DNA of 46,642 nt from Streptosporangiaceae bacterium. GTDB lineage: Bacteria; Actinomycetota; Actinomycetes; Streptosporangiales; Streptosporangiaceae. The DNA lies in contig JAICYD010000048.1 in assembly GCA_025934375.1 (NCBI GenBank), forward strand, positions 1-46,642, given 5' to 3'. This document shows, piece by piece, positions 27,953-35,806 of this stretch; position 1 is the stretch's first letter; each line of letters starts with the position of its first letter. A program made the translations under genes and the position numbers. The notes beneath the pieces are model-generated. The model was not told the DNA's origin, did no database searches, and saw only the letters and a program-made list of their open reading frames with translations.

Positions 27953-29326
27953 TCAGGCGCCGAGAACTTCCCCGTCCGGAACGTGGCGCGGGCCGCTTAC
28001 CCGCGCCACGCCGACCGCCACGACGTCCGCGCCGAAGGTGACGTCCCCTGTAACCTGGAGCTGGCGGCAGCGGCGCAGCGAGGGCGGCCCGGCCGGGAAC
28101 CGCTGGTCGAAGTCGGGCAGCAGCTTGTAGTACTCCGGGTCCAGCGTGGCCACGGGCCCCTGGCCGTCGAAGGTGGCCCTCATCTGCCCGTCGCTGGTCA
28201 GCTCGTAGGCGTCGGAGCGGACCACGAGCAGGTCGTTGGTGGTCTTGACGGGGGCGAACCGCGAGCGCGGAACGCAGATCGCCCGGGCGCCGGGGATGGA
28301 GCTGATCGCCGCGCCCATCGCGGACTCCAGCTGGATCACCGGGGTGCTGTCCGGGTCGCGCGGGTCGACGGTCTTGCGGTTGAGGATCAGCGGCAGGCTT
28401 GGCGCCGCCGGGTCGGCGGCTTGCAGGTCCTTGAGCGCGCGCAGGTCGATCCAGATGTTGTTCGTGTTGTACCAGCGCCAGCGTTCGACGTCGGTGAACG
28501 AGGCGTCGCCGTCGGGCACCTGCGCCGTCTCCCGCAGCACCAGCTGCCCCTGGTAGGTGGCGAGATGGCCGCCCTTGCGGTCGGCCGGCGTGCCGCGCAC
28601 CGCCTCCAGCGCGAACGGCGCCTGCTCAGCGGCCAGCCAGGCGGCGAGCCGCGCGTCGGCCAGCGCGCCCAGGTTGTCGGAGTTGGAGACGAAGGCATAG
28701 CGAAGGCCCGCGCCGAGCAGGGCGTCCAGCATCCCTGACGCCGCCAGCGACGGGTAGATGTCACCGTGCCCGGGCGGGCACCACTCCAGCTCGAGGCAGG
28801 CCGGCCACGACACTGGCGCGAAGTCGTCGGCCCGGATCTTGGGCTCGTGGCCCTGCAGGAAGTCCAGTGGCACGCCCGGCACGCCCAGGCCCTCGTAGCG
28901 GCTCAGCACCTTCAACGAGGGATCGCGGGTCACCTCGGAATTCATCAGCACGAGCGGCACCCGGGCGCCGTACCGCTCCCGCAACGCCAGTACCTGCGTC
29001 GCCAGGACATCGAGGAAGCTCGCGCGCGGCTTGACCTCCAGCAACGACTTCGGGCCGGACAAGCCCATGCTCGTGCCCAGGCCGCCGTTGAGCTTGACGA
29101 TCACGAGGCCATCGAGCACCTCGCGGACCTGGCCCGCTGACGGCTCGGGCAGCTCGTCCAGGCGTGGCAGTTCCGCGATCGGCTCCAGGGCCTCGCTGGG
29201 CAGCAGGCCGGCCTGCTGCCCGCTCAGCTGCCGCAGGCGCCTGCGCAGGGCGGCCAGCCCGGCCCCGTGCACGCCGCCGGCCTCGGCCTTGGCCATGACC
29301 GCGGCGACGTAGCCGGGCATATTCAT
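27953..29326 (-). CDS. UTP-glucose-1-phosphate uridylyltransferase, UDPGP family
   Basis: 457 residues of the UGP2-like (PF01704) family rather than the GalU type. It makes UDP-glucose (or another UDP-sugar) from UTP and sugar 1-phosphate. VIVKLNGGLGTSMGLSGPKS is the nucleotide-binding loop with its essential Lys. LVLMNSEVTRDPS, the GHEPKI segment, WCPPGHGDIYPSL (uridine/sugar site), YAFVSNSDNLGA (metal-binding Asp) and RWYNTNNIWIDLRAL follow, then a short left-handed helix C-terminal part ending VTFGADVVAVGVARV. The length is typical for the family. ATG 29326 has GGAGG eight bases upstream; ATG 29320 is a close alternative. Role in cell-wall or storage-glycan precursor supply is inferred. 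Confidence 0.9.
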   Translation of the reverse strand: MNMPGYVAAVMAKAEAGGVHGAGLAALRRRLRQLSGQQAGLLPSEALEPIAELPRLDELPEPSAGQVREVLDGLVIVKLNGGLGTSMGLSGPKSLLEVKPRASFLDVLATQVLALRERYGARVPLVLMNSEVTRDPSLKVLSRYEGLGVPGVPLDFLQGHEPKIRADDFAPVSWPACLELEWCPPGHGDIYPSLAASGMLDALLGAGLRYAFVSNSDNLGALADARLAAWLAAEQAPFALEAVRGTPADRKGGHLATYQGQLVLRETAQVPDGDASFTDVERWRWYNTNNIWIDLRALKDLQAADPAAPSLPLILNRKTVDPRDPDSTPVIQLESAMGAAISSIPGARAICVPRSRFAPVKTTNDLLVVRSDAYELTSDGQMRATFDGQGPVATLDPEYYKLLPDFDQRFPAGPPSLRRCRQLQVTGDVTFGADVVAVGVARVSGPRHVPDGEVLGA

Positions 29327-29381
29327 GCGCTGATCCTCCGCTCAGCACGGCATCGAAGCACTTAATACTAGGCGTTGGGTA

Positions 29382-30098
29382 TCACGCCGCCGACTCGCGG
29401 GTGAGCCGCACGGCCTCGGCCACGCCGCCGTCCCAGGCCGGGCCGTGACCTGGCAGGACCCAGGTCGCGTCGACGGCGCTGAGGTGGCCCAGGGAGGCCA
29501 GGGCCTGTCCAGGCTCGAGCGTGAACGGCGCCGGCTTGGGCCCGGTCGCGCCGGTGAGCACGTTGCGGGTCGTCATGGTGTCCCCGATGAACAGCGCGTC
29601 AACCGCCGGGACGTGAACCGCGATGCTCCCGGGCGTATGGCCGGGCACGTGGATGATCCGGGGCGCGCCGGGGACGTCGAGCACCTGGCCATCATCGACC
29701 GGCCGCAGCTCGCCGGCCGGGCGGATCCGCAGCCCGCCCTGGCGCGCGGAGTACCACAAGAAGCCGGCCAGCGGCCCCGCCTTGACCGGCCCCCAGCCGC
29801 TGTTGGGCTTTTTCACCTGCAGCCGGGCACGGCCGTCGTCGGCGGGGTGAAGGTAGGCGGGGATGCCCTTCTCGCGGTGCAGCCGGGCGGCGAAGCCAAT
29901 GTGGTCGGTGTCGCCGTGCGTGAGGATGAGCGCCCGCACGTCGTCTAGCGTCAGGCCCAGCTGGGCGAGCTCGCCGTTCAGCGGCCCCCAGTAACGGGGC
30001 AGCCCCGCGTCGATGATCGTCACGCCGTCCCCGCTGACGACCAGGTAGCTGTTGACCATGTCGGAACCGATCCGGTGCAGGCCCTTGGCTATCTGCAT
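29382..30098 (-). CDS. MBL-fold metallo-hydrolase
   Basis: 238 residues. Metallo-beta-lactamase fold with the metal motif LTHGDTDHIG (HxxxDH type, Asp in place of the first of the usual His), plus VPGHTPGSIAVH, LFIGDTM and VLPGHGP. These supply the remaining His and Asp ligands, so a dinuclear hydrolase is expected. Substrate unknown; glyoxalase-II-like thioesterase and lactonase relatives are common. ATG 30098 is chosen because GGAGG precedes it and the family starts at this Met; the 30131 start is not supported. It is divergent from a TetR gene across repeated operator-like sequence and is very likely the regulated target. Confidence 0.88.
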   Translation of the reverse strand: MQIAKGLHRIGSDMVNSYLVVSGDGVTIIDAGLPRYWGPLNGELAQLGLTLDDVRALILTHGDTDHIGFAARLHREKGIPAYLHPADDGRARLQVKKPNSGWGPVKAGPLAGFLWYSARQGGLRIRPAGELRPVDDGQVLDVPGAPRIIHVPGHTPGSIAVHVPAVDALFIGDTMTTRNVLTGATGPKPAPFTLEPGQALASLGHLSAVDATWVLPGHGPAWDGGVAEAVRLTRESAA

Positions 30099-30133
30099 GG
30101 CACGGCCTCCATAGAGCTGCCTCCTAGGCATGT

Positions 30134-30197
30134 CGTAAGGCTACGTATCGTAAGGCTACGGTCATTAGCCTTGGTAAGGCTAATATATTTAGCCTTC
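30134..30197. promoter_or_regulatory. Multi-copy inverted-repeat operator between MBL and TetR genes
   Basis: Four copies of the core AAGGCTA are arranged in both orientations. TCGTAAGGCTACG occurs directly repeated at 30134 and 30149. A perfect inverted repeat has arms ATTAGCCTT and AAGGCTAAT around GGT (30165-30185). The right arm also pairs with TTAGCCTT across TATAT (30177-30197). It lies in the 146-bp divergent gap and is the likely binding site of the adjacent TetR protein, covering both promoters. Confidence 0.8.
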
Positions 30198-30244
30198 ACG
30201 GCGGCCGCAATACGATTGCGGCTTCTCAGGGACAGGAGGCCGGG

Positions 30245-30805
30245 ATGCCCGCGCACCCACAGACCTCGACCGCCGCCGTCGTGGCCGCCGGGCGGCGCCT
30301 CCTGGAGGAGCGCGGCGTGGACGCGCTCACCATGCGCGAGGTGGCCGACGCCGTCGGGGTGCGGGCGCCGTCGCTGTACAAGCGGGTCCGTAGCCGCTCG
30401 GACCTGTTCCGGCTCGTCCTGGAGGACGTGGCCGACGAGCTGACCTCCGTGCTCGACGCGGCGGCCATGACCGGTGACCCGGTCGCGGACCTGGGCGCGA
30501 TGGCGGCCGCCTACCGCCGGTTCGCCCACGCGAACCCGGTCACCTACACGCTGATGATGGCACCGCAGGCCATCCCGGGCGCGACGGCGCGATCCGTGCG
30601 CTCCTCAGCCACGTTCTTGAACACGGTCGCGCGGCTGGCCGGCCCGATGCACGCGCTGCCGGCGGCCCGCACGATCGTGGCCTGGGCGCACGGTTTCATC
30701 ACGATGGAGCTCGCCGGGGCGTTCCGGCTCGGCGGCGACGTCGAGAACGCCTGGGACTTCGGCCTGAACCGCATCCTGGCCGCCATCCGCCGCCCCGCCG
30801 ACTAG
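30245..30805 (+). CDS. TetR/AcrR family transcriptional regulator
   Basis: 186 residues. The N-terminal helix-turn-helix is AGRRLLEERGVDALTMREVA, then DAVGVRAPSLYKRVRSRSDL; the Y-K/S-R recognition helix is clear. The C-terminal ligand domain is WHG-like (YRRFAHANPVTYTLMMAPQA; WAHGFITMELAGAFRLGGDV). ATG 30245 is preceded by AGGAGG with five bases between. It probably represses itself and the divergent MBL-fold hydrolase through the inverted repeats in between, and is released by a small ligand that may be the hydrolase substrate. Ligand unknown. Confidence 0.92.
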   Translation: MPAHPQTSTAAVVAAGRRLLEERGVDALTMREVADAVGVRAPSLYKRVRSRSDLFRLVLEDVADELTSVLDAAAMTGDPVADLGAMAAAYRRFAHANPVTYTLMMAPQAIPGATARSVRSSATFLNTVARLAGPMHALPAARTIVAWAHGFITMELAGAFRLGGDVENAWDFGLNRILAAIRRPAD

Positions 30806-30958
30806 GCCACGCGGTCGCCGGCTTGCCCAGCCGCCGGGCGATCTCGGCGCCCCACTCCCCTCCCGGCGCTAGCGGCCGGCTTGCCGCCGGAATGGTTTCG
30901 CGCCCGCTGAAGGCGGTAGGGACCTAAGTGCTGCTGGGGCGGGGCCGGAGGTGATCGC

Positions 30959-31597
30959 ATGACTCGCTTCGCCGACCGGGCGCACGCTGGCCGGGTACTG
31001 GCCGGGCGACTGGATGACCTTCGCCTCCAGTCGCCGGTGGTGCTGGGGTTGCCGCGCGGCGGGGTTCCCGTGGCGGCCGAGGTCGCGACCGGACTGGACG
31101 TGCCGTTCGACGTGCTCGTGGCCCGCAAGGTCGGCGCCCCCGGCCAGGAGGAGCTCGGCATCGGGGCGGTCGCCGAGGGCCGCGACGAGCCGGTGATGAC
31201 CCGCACCGCCGCCCTCGGCCTCGGCCACGTTGAACTGGACGCGCTCGTGCGGCGCGCGCGGGCAGAGGTCGCGCGCCGGGTGGAGCTCTACCGGGCTGGC
31301 CGGGACCTGCCGGAGACGCGCGAGGCGGACGTCGTGCTCGTTGACGATGGCCTGGCGACCGGCGTCACCGCCGAGGCGGCCCTGCGCGCGCTGCGGGAGC
31401 GGTGCCCCCGCCGGCTGGTGCTGGCCGTGCCGGTCGGTGCCCGCCAGGCGGTTGCCCATCTCGCCGACGTCGCCGACGACGTCGTGTGCGTGCGCGCGCC
31501 CTCCTATTTCTTCGCCGTCGGGGAATGGTACGAGGATTTCTCCCAGACAACCGATGACGAGGTCCTCAAGCTCCTGGAACGGCTTCCCCAGCGATAG
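30959..31597 (+). CDS. Phosphoribosyltransferase family protein
   Basis: 212 residues. The PRPP-binding motif VVLVDDGLATGVTAEAALRA (type I phosphoribosyltransferase, D-D-G-x-A-T-G) and the flanking SPVVLGLPRGGVPVAAEVA and FDVLVARKVGAPGQEELGIG match a bacterial family often called 'predicted phosphoribosyltransferase', found alone or fused to a dienelactone hydrolase-like domain. Here it stands alone, and the C-terminal TTDDEVLKLLERLP is the normal family end. The nucleobase accepted is not known. ATG 30959 has GGAGGT six bases upstream. No operon partner is apparent. Confidence 0.88.
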   Translation: MTRFADRAHAGRVLAGRLDDLRLQSPVVLGLPRGGVPVAAEVATGLDVPFDVLVARKVGAPGQEELGIGAVAEGRDEPVMTRTAALGLGHVELDALVRRARAEVARRVELYRAGRDLPETREADVVLVDDGLATGVTAEAALRALRERCPRRLVLAVPVGARQAVAHLADVADDVVCVRAPSYFFAVGEWYEDFSQTTDDEVLKLLERLPQR

Positions 31598-31732
31598 CAC
31601 GACGTGTTTCGGAGCGCTGGCCTGCAGCGGCCCGCGATATTCGGGGCAACGCCGCCGCCGCCCGCCGGGAGTGATCCGCGCGGTGGCCCGGTGACGTAGT
31701 AAGGGTGAGGGGCGGCGCCGCGAGGGCGTCCA

Positions 31733-31867
31733 GTGCGCGGAGGGGTGGCCGCGCTGAAGGCAGGCGCGGCGGGGCTAAGCGGGGTGCTGGCCCTCGCCGT
31801 CCTGCTGCCGGTGGTTCTGTACTGGCGCCGCCGGCGCCGCGAGCGCGCGGCGCCGGCGGCCCAGTAG
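31733..31867 (+). CDS. Candidate 44-residue single-pass membrane protein
   Basis: A short frame from GTG 31733 (GAGGG seven bases upstream) to TAG 31865. It encodes one hydrophobic segment (GLSGVLALAVLLPVVLYW) followed immediately by a very basic end (RRRRRERAAP). The profile, an N-out helix with a positive-inside stop-transfer and cytosolic Arg cluster, is that of many small bacterial membrane proteins. Codons are GC3-rich, as real genes here are. In such GC-rich DNA, chance hydrophobic frames occur, so it is tentative. It ends one base before the convergent stop of the Tat protein gene. Confidence 0.4.
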   Translation: MRGGVAALKAGAAGLSGVLALAVLLPVVLYWRRRRRERAAPAAQ

Positions 31868-33355
31868 CTAGGAGAGCTCGATCAGCGGGAACGCCCGGTT
31901 CCGGCGCGGCGGGATGAGGAAGTTCTGCCGGCGCGTGGCGGTCAGGAAGCGCTCCAGCCCGTTGTCCTCGGGAGCGACGCCGAACTGGTTCACCAGGTCC
32001 AGCGACGCCTGGTTGACGCGCATCACCCGGAAGAACTCCGCGGTCGGGGTGAAGATGCTGAACTGCAGCTTCGGCTGCGCCGAGCCGTTCGGGACGTCCA
32101 GGCTGTCCAGGCCGGGCCCGTCCATCCGGGCGTGGATGGGCGTGCCGTCGGCGGCCCGCGAGGAGCGCTGCAGCGCGGACAGGTGCCCCATCCGGTGCTC
32201 GCCGTTGAAGGTGTTGACCGCCTGGGCGTTGGCGGCCGCGTCGCCGGCCCCCTGGAAGTTGTTGGGCAGGTAGGCCGGGCCGCCGCCGTTGTTGAACTGA
32301 TTGCTGTTGCCCAGCGAGGGGATCGGGTTAGAGCGGAACATGTACTGCACCCGCTCTTGGTAGGTCTCGCCGTCCGGCGGCTCGGCCGCCGGCGGCGCGT
32401 AGAACTGGGCCAGGTCCTGGATGACGTGCGAGAGGTGCTGGACGGAGGCGTTGTCGAAGTAGTCGCCGGCGTTCGCGTTGGTCAGTTTGGCGGACGCGTT
32501 GCCGACGGCCGTGCAGATCGGGGCCGGCCCGGCGCCGTTGGTGTGCTGGTCCAGGAAGCCCATCCACATGGGCGAGTCGGCGTTGATCGACTGCGAGTAC
32601 GAGAACCCGTGCGTCTCGGCCATGTTGCGCGGCAGCGATATCCCGACGAACATCGCGCGGCTAGAGGTGACGGTCGCCAGGCCCTGGAACAGGGCGGGTG
32701 AGGGGACCGCCGTGTTCTTGAGCCGGTTGCTGCCGCCCAGCCAGGCCATCACATCGCTGATGATGGTGGAGTTGTCGCTGCGGAGCGTGATGAGCAGGTC
32801 GTTACCCTCGATCCGGACCGGGACGTTGAAGGTCTCCTTGGTGATCCCCGGGTTGGCCGAGCTGACGTCGGTCGGCGATGGCACGGCCTCCTCCAGCATG
32901 TACCGGCTGGTATTGGAGGCCAGCCGGGGCATGTGCGAGGCGACCAGCGTCCCGTTCAGCCCGCCGGGCAGCTTGTTGAAGTACGGGATCCCGTAGGCGA
33001 GGAAGGTGAAGATCCCGTCCGCGCGGAACGGGTAGGTCGCCTCGATGGTCGCCAGGGCGTTGATGAGGTTGGTCCGGTCTGCCCTTGTCGGCGCGCGGTT
33101 AAGCGCCGCGGTGATGAAGATCGTGTGCACTGGCGGCAGCTGGGCGGTTATGGTCCCGCCACCGTCGTTAAAAGTGCGCGGCGCGGCGATAAGCGCTCCG
33201 ATGTCGAATTGGATATCGGGCAGCGAGGAGGCTTCGAGCACCATCCGCTGCGGGGCGATGGCGTGCCGGCCCGCCAGTTCTACCGTGCCGAGGGCTAGGG
33301 CAAGGGCGCCCGCGCCTTTCAGCGCGATGCGCCGGCTGATCATTGGTGAATCCAT
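31868..33355 (-). CDS. Tat-exported protein of unknown function (DUF7405-like)
   Basis: 495 residues. The N-terminus SRRIALKGAGALALALGTVE is a twin-arginine (Tat) signal, implying export of a folded, possibly cofactor-containing protein. The mature part shows no motif I can tie to chemistry; distinctive blocks are GIFTFLAYGIPYFNKLPGGL, SDVMAWLGGSNRLKN, FVGISLPRNMAETHG and the end FFRVMRVNQASLDLVNQFGV. These resemble an uncharacterised bacterial family; the pattern loosely recalls heme-dependent (Dyp-like) peroxidases, but the Dyp GXXDG motif is not seen. ATG 33355 has GGAGGG eight bases upstream. Convergent with the small membrane-protein candidate. Confidence 0.75.
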   Translation of the reverse strand: MDSPMISRRIALKGAGALALALGTVELAGRHAIAPQRMVLEASSLPDIQFDIGALIAAPRTFNDGGGTITAQLPPVHTIFITAALNRAPTRADRTNLINALATIEATYPFRADGIFTFLAYGIPYFNKLPGGLNGTLVASHMPRLASNTSRYMLEEAVPSPTDVSSANPGITKETFNVPVRIEGNDLLITLRSDNSTIISDVMAWLGGSNRLKNTAVPSPALFQGLATVTSSRAMFVGISLPRNMAETHGFSYSQSINADSPMWMGFLDQHTNGAGPAPICTAVGNASAKLTNANAGDYFDNASVQHLSHVIQDLAQFYAPPAAEPPDGETYQERVQYMFRSNPIPSLGNSNQFNNGGGPAYLPNNFQGAGDAAANAQAVNTFNGEHRMGHLSALQRSSRAADGTPIHARMDGPGLDSLDVPNGSAQPKLQFSIFTPTAEFFRVMRVNQASLDLVNQFGVAPEDNGLERFLTATRRQNFLIPPRRNRAFPLIELS

Positions 33356-33653
33356 GAGCGCGTCCCTCCTTGGGTAAGGCTGAGGCTGCGCTGATCGTAG
33401 GCTCTGGCAATGCTGTGACAGATGCCGTGCAAACGCCTTTTGGACGGCGGCGAAAATCCGTTTTTAGATTCGCCTCATAGGGCCCGCAGAGCGCTGCCAG
33501 AGGTACGGAAAGGAACTCGTGAAGTGCCCGGAGCATCACAGGCGGCAATCGCAGGTCGCGCCACTCTGGCCTCAGAGGTAAAAGCGACTGAAAATTTCAC
33601 GATCAGAGCGGATTCAACGTCTACCCGCGCGAAGGTGAGTGAAACTGCGCGGA

Positions 33654-33683
33654 ATCCGCGGAGCCGCCGCTGACTCCGCGGAT
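33654..33683. terminator. 10-bp perfect stem-loop
   Basis: ATCCGCGGAG and CTCCGCGGAT are separated by ten bases and make a stable GC stem. There is no gene end next to it and no U-tract, so it is either the terminator of an unrecognised transcript or a structured RNA element. Confidence 0.4.
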
Positions 33684-34008
33684 CCCGCCGTATCAGCCGC
33701 TAGAAACCGCCCGACGGCTACCCGGCCGGGCCGGCGCGGTACCTCCCAGGTGAGCCGCGCCGGATGCCAGATGCCGATCACGCTAGGTTCCGCCAGCTAA
33801 ACCGGTCAAGTTACGGGGCCGCCGGGCCGGCCTCGACCTGCGCCGACGGCGGCCGAAGTCATGAAACTTTCATGAAAACCCGGGCGACGAACCAACGGCG
33901 CTTTGCCGCGGCCATGCCCGCGCCATGCCCGCGCCGCGCCTGACGGGCACATCCTCGCATGCCAGGAGGCGGATCGCGACGGCCTCAGCGCGTCCCGGCC
34001 CGCTCCCC

Positions 34009-34051
34009 GATTGCGCAATCACTTCGCACAAAACGTGTAGTTTGCGCAAAC
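34009..34051. promoter_or_regulatory. Twin 12-bp palindromes
   Basis: GATTGCGCAATC (34009-34020) and GTTTGCGCAAAC (34040-34051) are each perfect palindromes with the same TTGCGCAA core. Their centres are 31 bp apart (about three helical turns), around the AT-rich spacer CACAAAACGTGTAG. This is the arrangement of a double operator for a dimeric regulator. The nearest downstream gene is the PaiB-like gene 200 bp away. Confidence 0.6.
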
Positions 34052-34251
34052 ATCGCGCTCCCTGGGCGACGCCGGCGGGCGTCGGTGTAGTGGCGGCCCC
34101 GGGCGGCGACCTGGCGCCGCTCGGCGACGTTCGCGCCGCTGGCCGGGTCGAGCGGGATCCACGACCCCGGCCCCGCCGGCCCGGCCGGTCCGGGCCGCCG
34201 GGAGGCGACCGCGCCGCCGGGCTAGCATGACGGGGGAAGGGATGTGGAGGC

Positions 34252-34887
34252 ATGTATGTTCCCGCGCATTTCGCGGCCGATGACGCGGCTGTCCACGATT
34301 TGCTGCAACGCCATGGCGCGGCTGACCTTGTCACGCTGACGGCGGACGGGCTGGTGGCCACGATGCTGCCGTTCATCTACGTGCCCGCCTCCCCGGATGG
34401 GCCGGGCGCGCTGCACGGGCACCTGGCCAGGAACAACCCCCAGTGGAAGCTCCCCGCGCGCGGGGAGGCGCTCGCGATCGTGCGCGGGCCGGATGCCTAC
34501 ATCTCGCCGTCGTTCTACGCCGAGTCCAAGCCCGCGCACGGCCGGGTCGTCCCCACCTGGAACTACGTGACCGCGCATGTGTACGGCGAGCTGGTCGCGC
34601 ACGACGATCCCGCATGGACCGAGAGCGTGGTCCGCCGCCTGACCGCCAAGCACGAGGCGGGCAGCCCCCGCCCGTGGGCGGTCGACGACGCGCCGGCCGC
34701 GTTCATCGCGGGCCAGCTGCGCGCCATCGTCGGCGTCGAGCTGGTGATCAGCCGGATCGAGGCCAAGGCGAAGCTGAGCCAGAACCGCCCGCCCGCCGAC
34801 GTCGAGGGCGTCATCGCGGGCCTGCGCGAGCGCGGCGACGAGCCCAGCGCCGGCGCCGTCGAGCAAGCGAACGCCGACCGCCGCTAG
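34252..34887 (+). CDS. FMN-binding negative transcriptional regulator (PaiB family)
   Basis: 211 residues. MYVPAHFAADDAAVHDLLQR is the diagnostic PaiB start. A split-barrel flavin-binding fold follows: LTADGLVATMLPFIY, GALHGHLARNNPQW, and the PSFYAESKPAHGRVVPTWNY segment that contacts FMN in the family. KAKLSQNRP near the end is also conserved. In Bacillus, PaiB is linked to control of sporulation and degradative enzymes, but most members are better seen as flavin-dependent proteins of unknown reaction. The ATG at 34252 begins the conserved N-terminus. Twin palindromes lie 200 bp upstream. Confidence 0.9.
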   Translation: MYVPAHFAADDAAVHDLLQRHGAADLVTLTADGLVATMLPFIYVPASPDGPGALHGHLARNNPQWKLPARGEALAIVRGPDAYISPSFYAESKPAHGRVVPTWNYVTAHVYGELVAHDDPAWTESVVRRLTAKHEAGSPRPWAVDDAPAAFIAGQLRAIVGVELVISRIEAKAKLSQNRPPADVEGVIAGLRERGDEPSAGAVEQANADRR

Positions 34888-34936
34888 CCAGTCACCTTCA
34901 GCTAGCCAGCACCGTCAGCTAGATAGCACCGTCAGC
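34885..34936 (+). repeat. 17-18-bp imperfect tandem repeat containing stop codons (3 copies)
   Basis: Three units each begin with TAG and continue CCAG/ATAG...CACC..CAGC (34885, 34903, 34920). The first TAG is the PaiB-like stop, and the third unit overlaps the aroE stop on the other strand. The convergent 3' ends appear to have been separated by local tandem duplication. Confidence 0.8.
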
Positions 34937-35786
34937 CGGCCATCCGGCGGGCCAGCTCGGCCTCGCCGGCGGCGCGCATCGCCTCCAGCGGGGCGGGCTT
35001 GCCGGTCATCAGCTCCACTTGGGCGGCCGCCTGGTGCAAGAGCATCGCGAAGCCGCTCACCACGATCGACCCCGCCTCCGCGCACGCGACCGCCAGCTCG
35101 GTTGGCCACGGGCTGTAGACGACATCGAGGATGGCGGCCGGGGCGTGCCCGGTAGCGCGCACGCGGGCCGCGTAGGCATCAGCCGCCCCGGCCGGCACCG
35201 TCGAGATCAGCAGGTCCGCCGGCGCGTCAGCATCACGATCACGGTCTTCCAGCTGACCGAAGGCCCGGAACTGAACGCGCACCCCCAGGCGACCAGCCGC
35301 GTCCAGCAAGCCCAAGGCTCGGTTGGGGTCGCGGACCACGACGTGAGCTGTCGAGACCCCGAGCTCCCGCACGGCCGCCAGCGCCGAGCACGCGGTCGCG
35401 CCGCCGCCCACGATGGTGACGTTACGGAGGGGGACGCCGCCGGCCGTCGCGCCGGCCTCGCCCAGCGCGTCGACGATGCCCCGCACGTCGGTGTTGTACC
35501 CGTACCGCCCGTCCGGGCGGAACACCACCGTGTTCGCCCCCCCGGTCGCGGCGGCCACCGGGTCGACGTGGCGCAGCAACGGCAGCACCGTGCGCTTCAG
35601 CGGCATCGTCAGCGACAGGCCTGCCCACTCCGGGCCGAGCCTGGCCACGAGCGCCGCCAGCCCGTCTTCGGCGCACTCGATCGCCGCGTACGACCAGTCA
35701 TCGAGGCCGAGCGCCGCGTACGCCGCGCGGTGCAGCACCGGTGACAGGGAGTGGGCGATCGGCGACCCGAGGACGGCGGCCTTCAT
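34932..35786 (-). CDS. aroE: Shikimate dehydrogenase
   Basis: Reduces 3-dehydroshikimate to shikimate with NADPH. 284 residues: substrate site VLGSPIAHSLSPVLHRAAYA, catalytic Lys in LSLTMPLKRTVLP, NTV and NTDVRGIVDAL with the catalytic Asp, then the nucleotide site VTIVGGGATACSALAAVREL. The family's GAGG(A/S) loop is GGGATA here. The C-terminal GFAMLLHQAAAQVELMTGKP is typical. ATG 35786 begins the conserved N-terminus; the frame upstream is not homologous. It is 20 bp downstream of mltG in the alaS-ruvX-mltG-aroE order conserved in actinomycetes. The usual following aroC/aroK/aroB genes are not present: a convergent PaiB-like gene follows instead. Confidence 0.95.
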   Translation of the reverse strand: MKAAVLGSPIAHSLSPVLHRAAYAALGLDDWSYAAIECAEDGLAALVARLGPEWAGLSLTMPLKRTVLPLLRHVDPVAAATGGANTVVFRPDGRYGYNTDVRGIVDALGEAGATAGGVPLRNVTIVGGGATACSALAAVRELGVSTAHVVVRDPNRALGLLDAAGRLGVRVQFRAFGQLEDRDRDADAPADLLISTVPAGAADAYAARVRATGHAPAAILDVVYSPWPTELAVACAEAGSIVVSGFAMLLHQAAAQVELMTGKPAPLEAMRAAGEAELARRMAG

Positions 35787-35806
35787 GGCGGGCGAAGCTA
35801 GCACGC

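Larger units (their letters stand above)
33356..34251. other. 0.9-kb non-coding region
   Basis: No frame on either strand has gene-like composition or a ribosome-binding site. The first 300 bp are AT-richer than the surroundings. The stretch holds a strong stem-loop (33654-33683), the twin TTGCGCAA palindromes (34009-34051) and the leader of the PaiB-like gene. A small RNA cannot be excluded. Confidence 0.6.

Noticed and set aside
33422..33673. 83-residue frame in the long intergenic region
   Set aside because: No ribosome-binding site, no codon bias and no fold; it also runs through a stem-loop.
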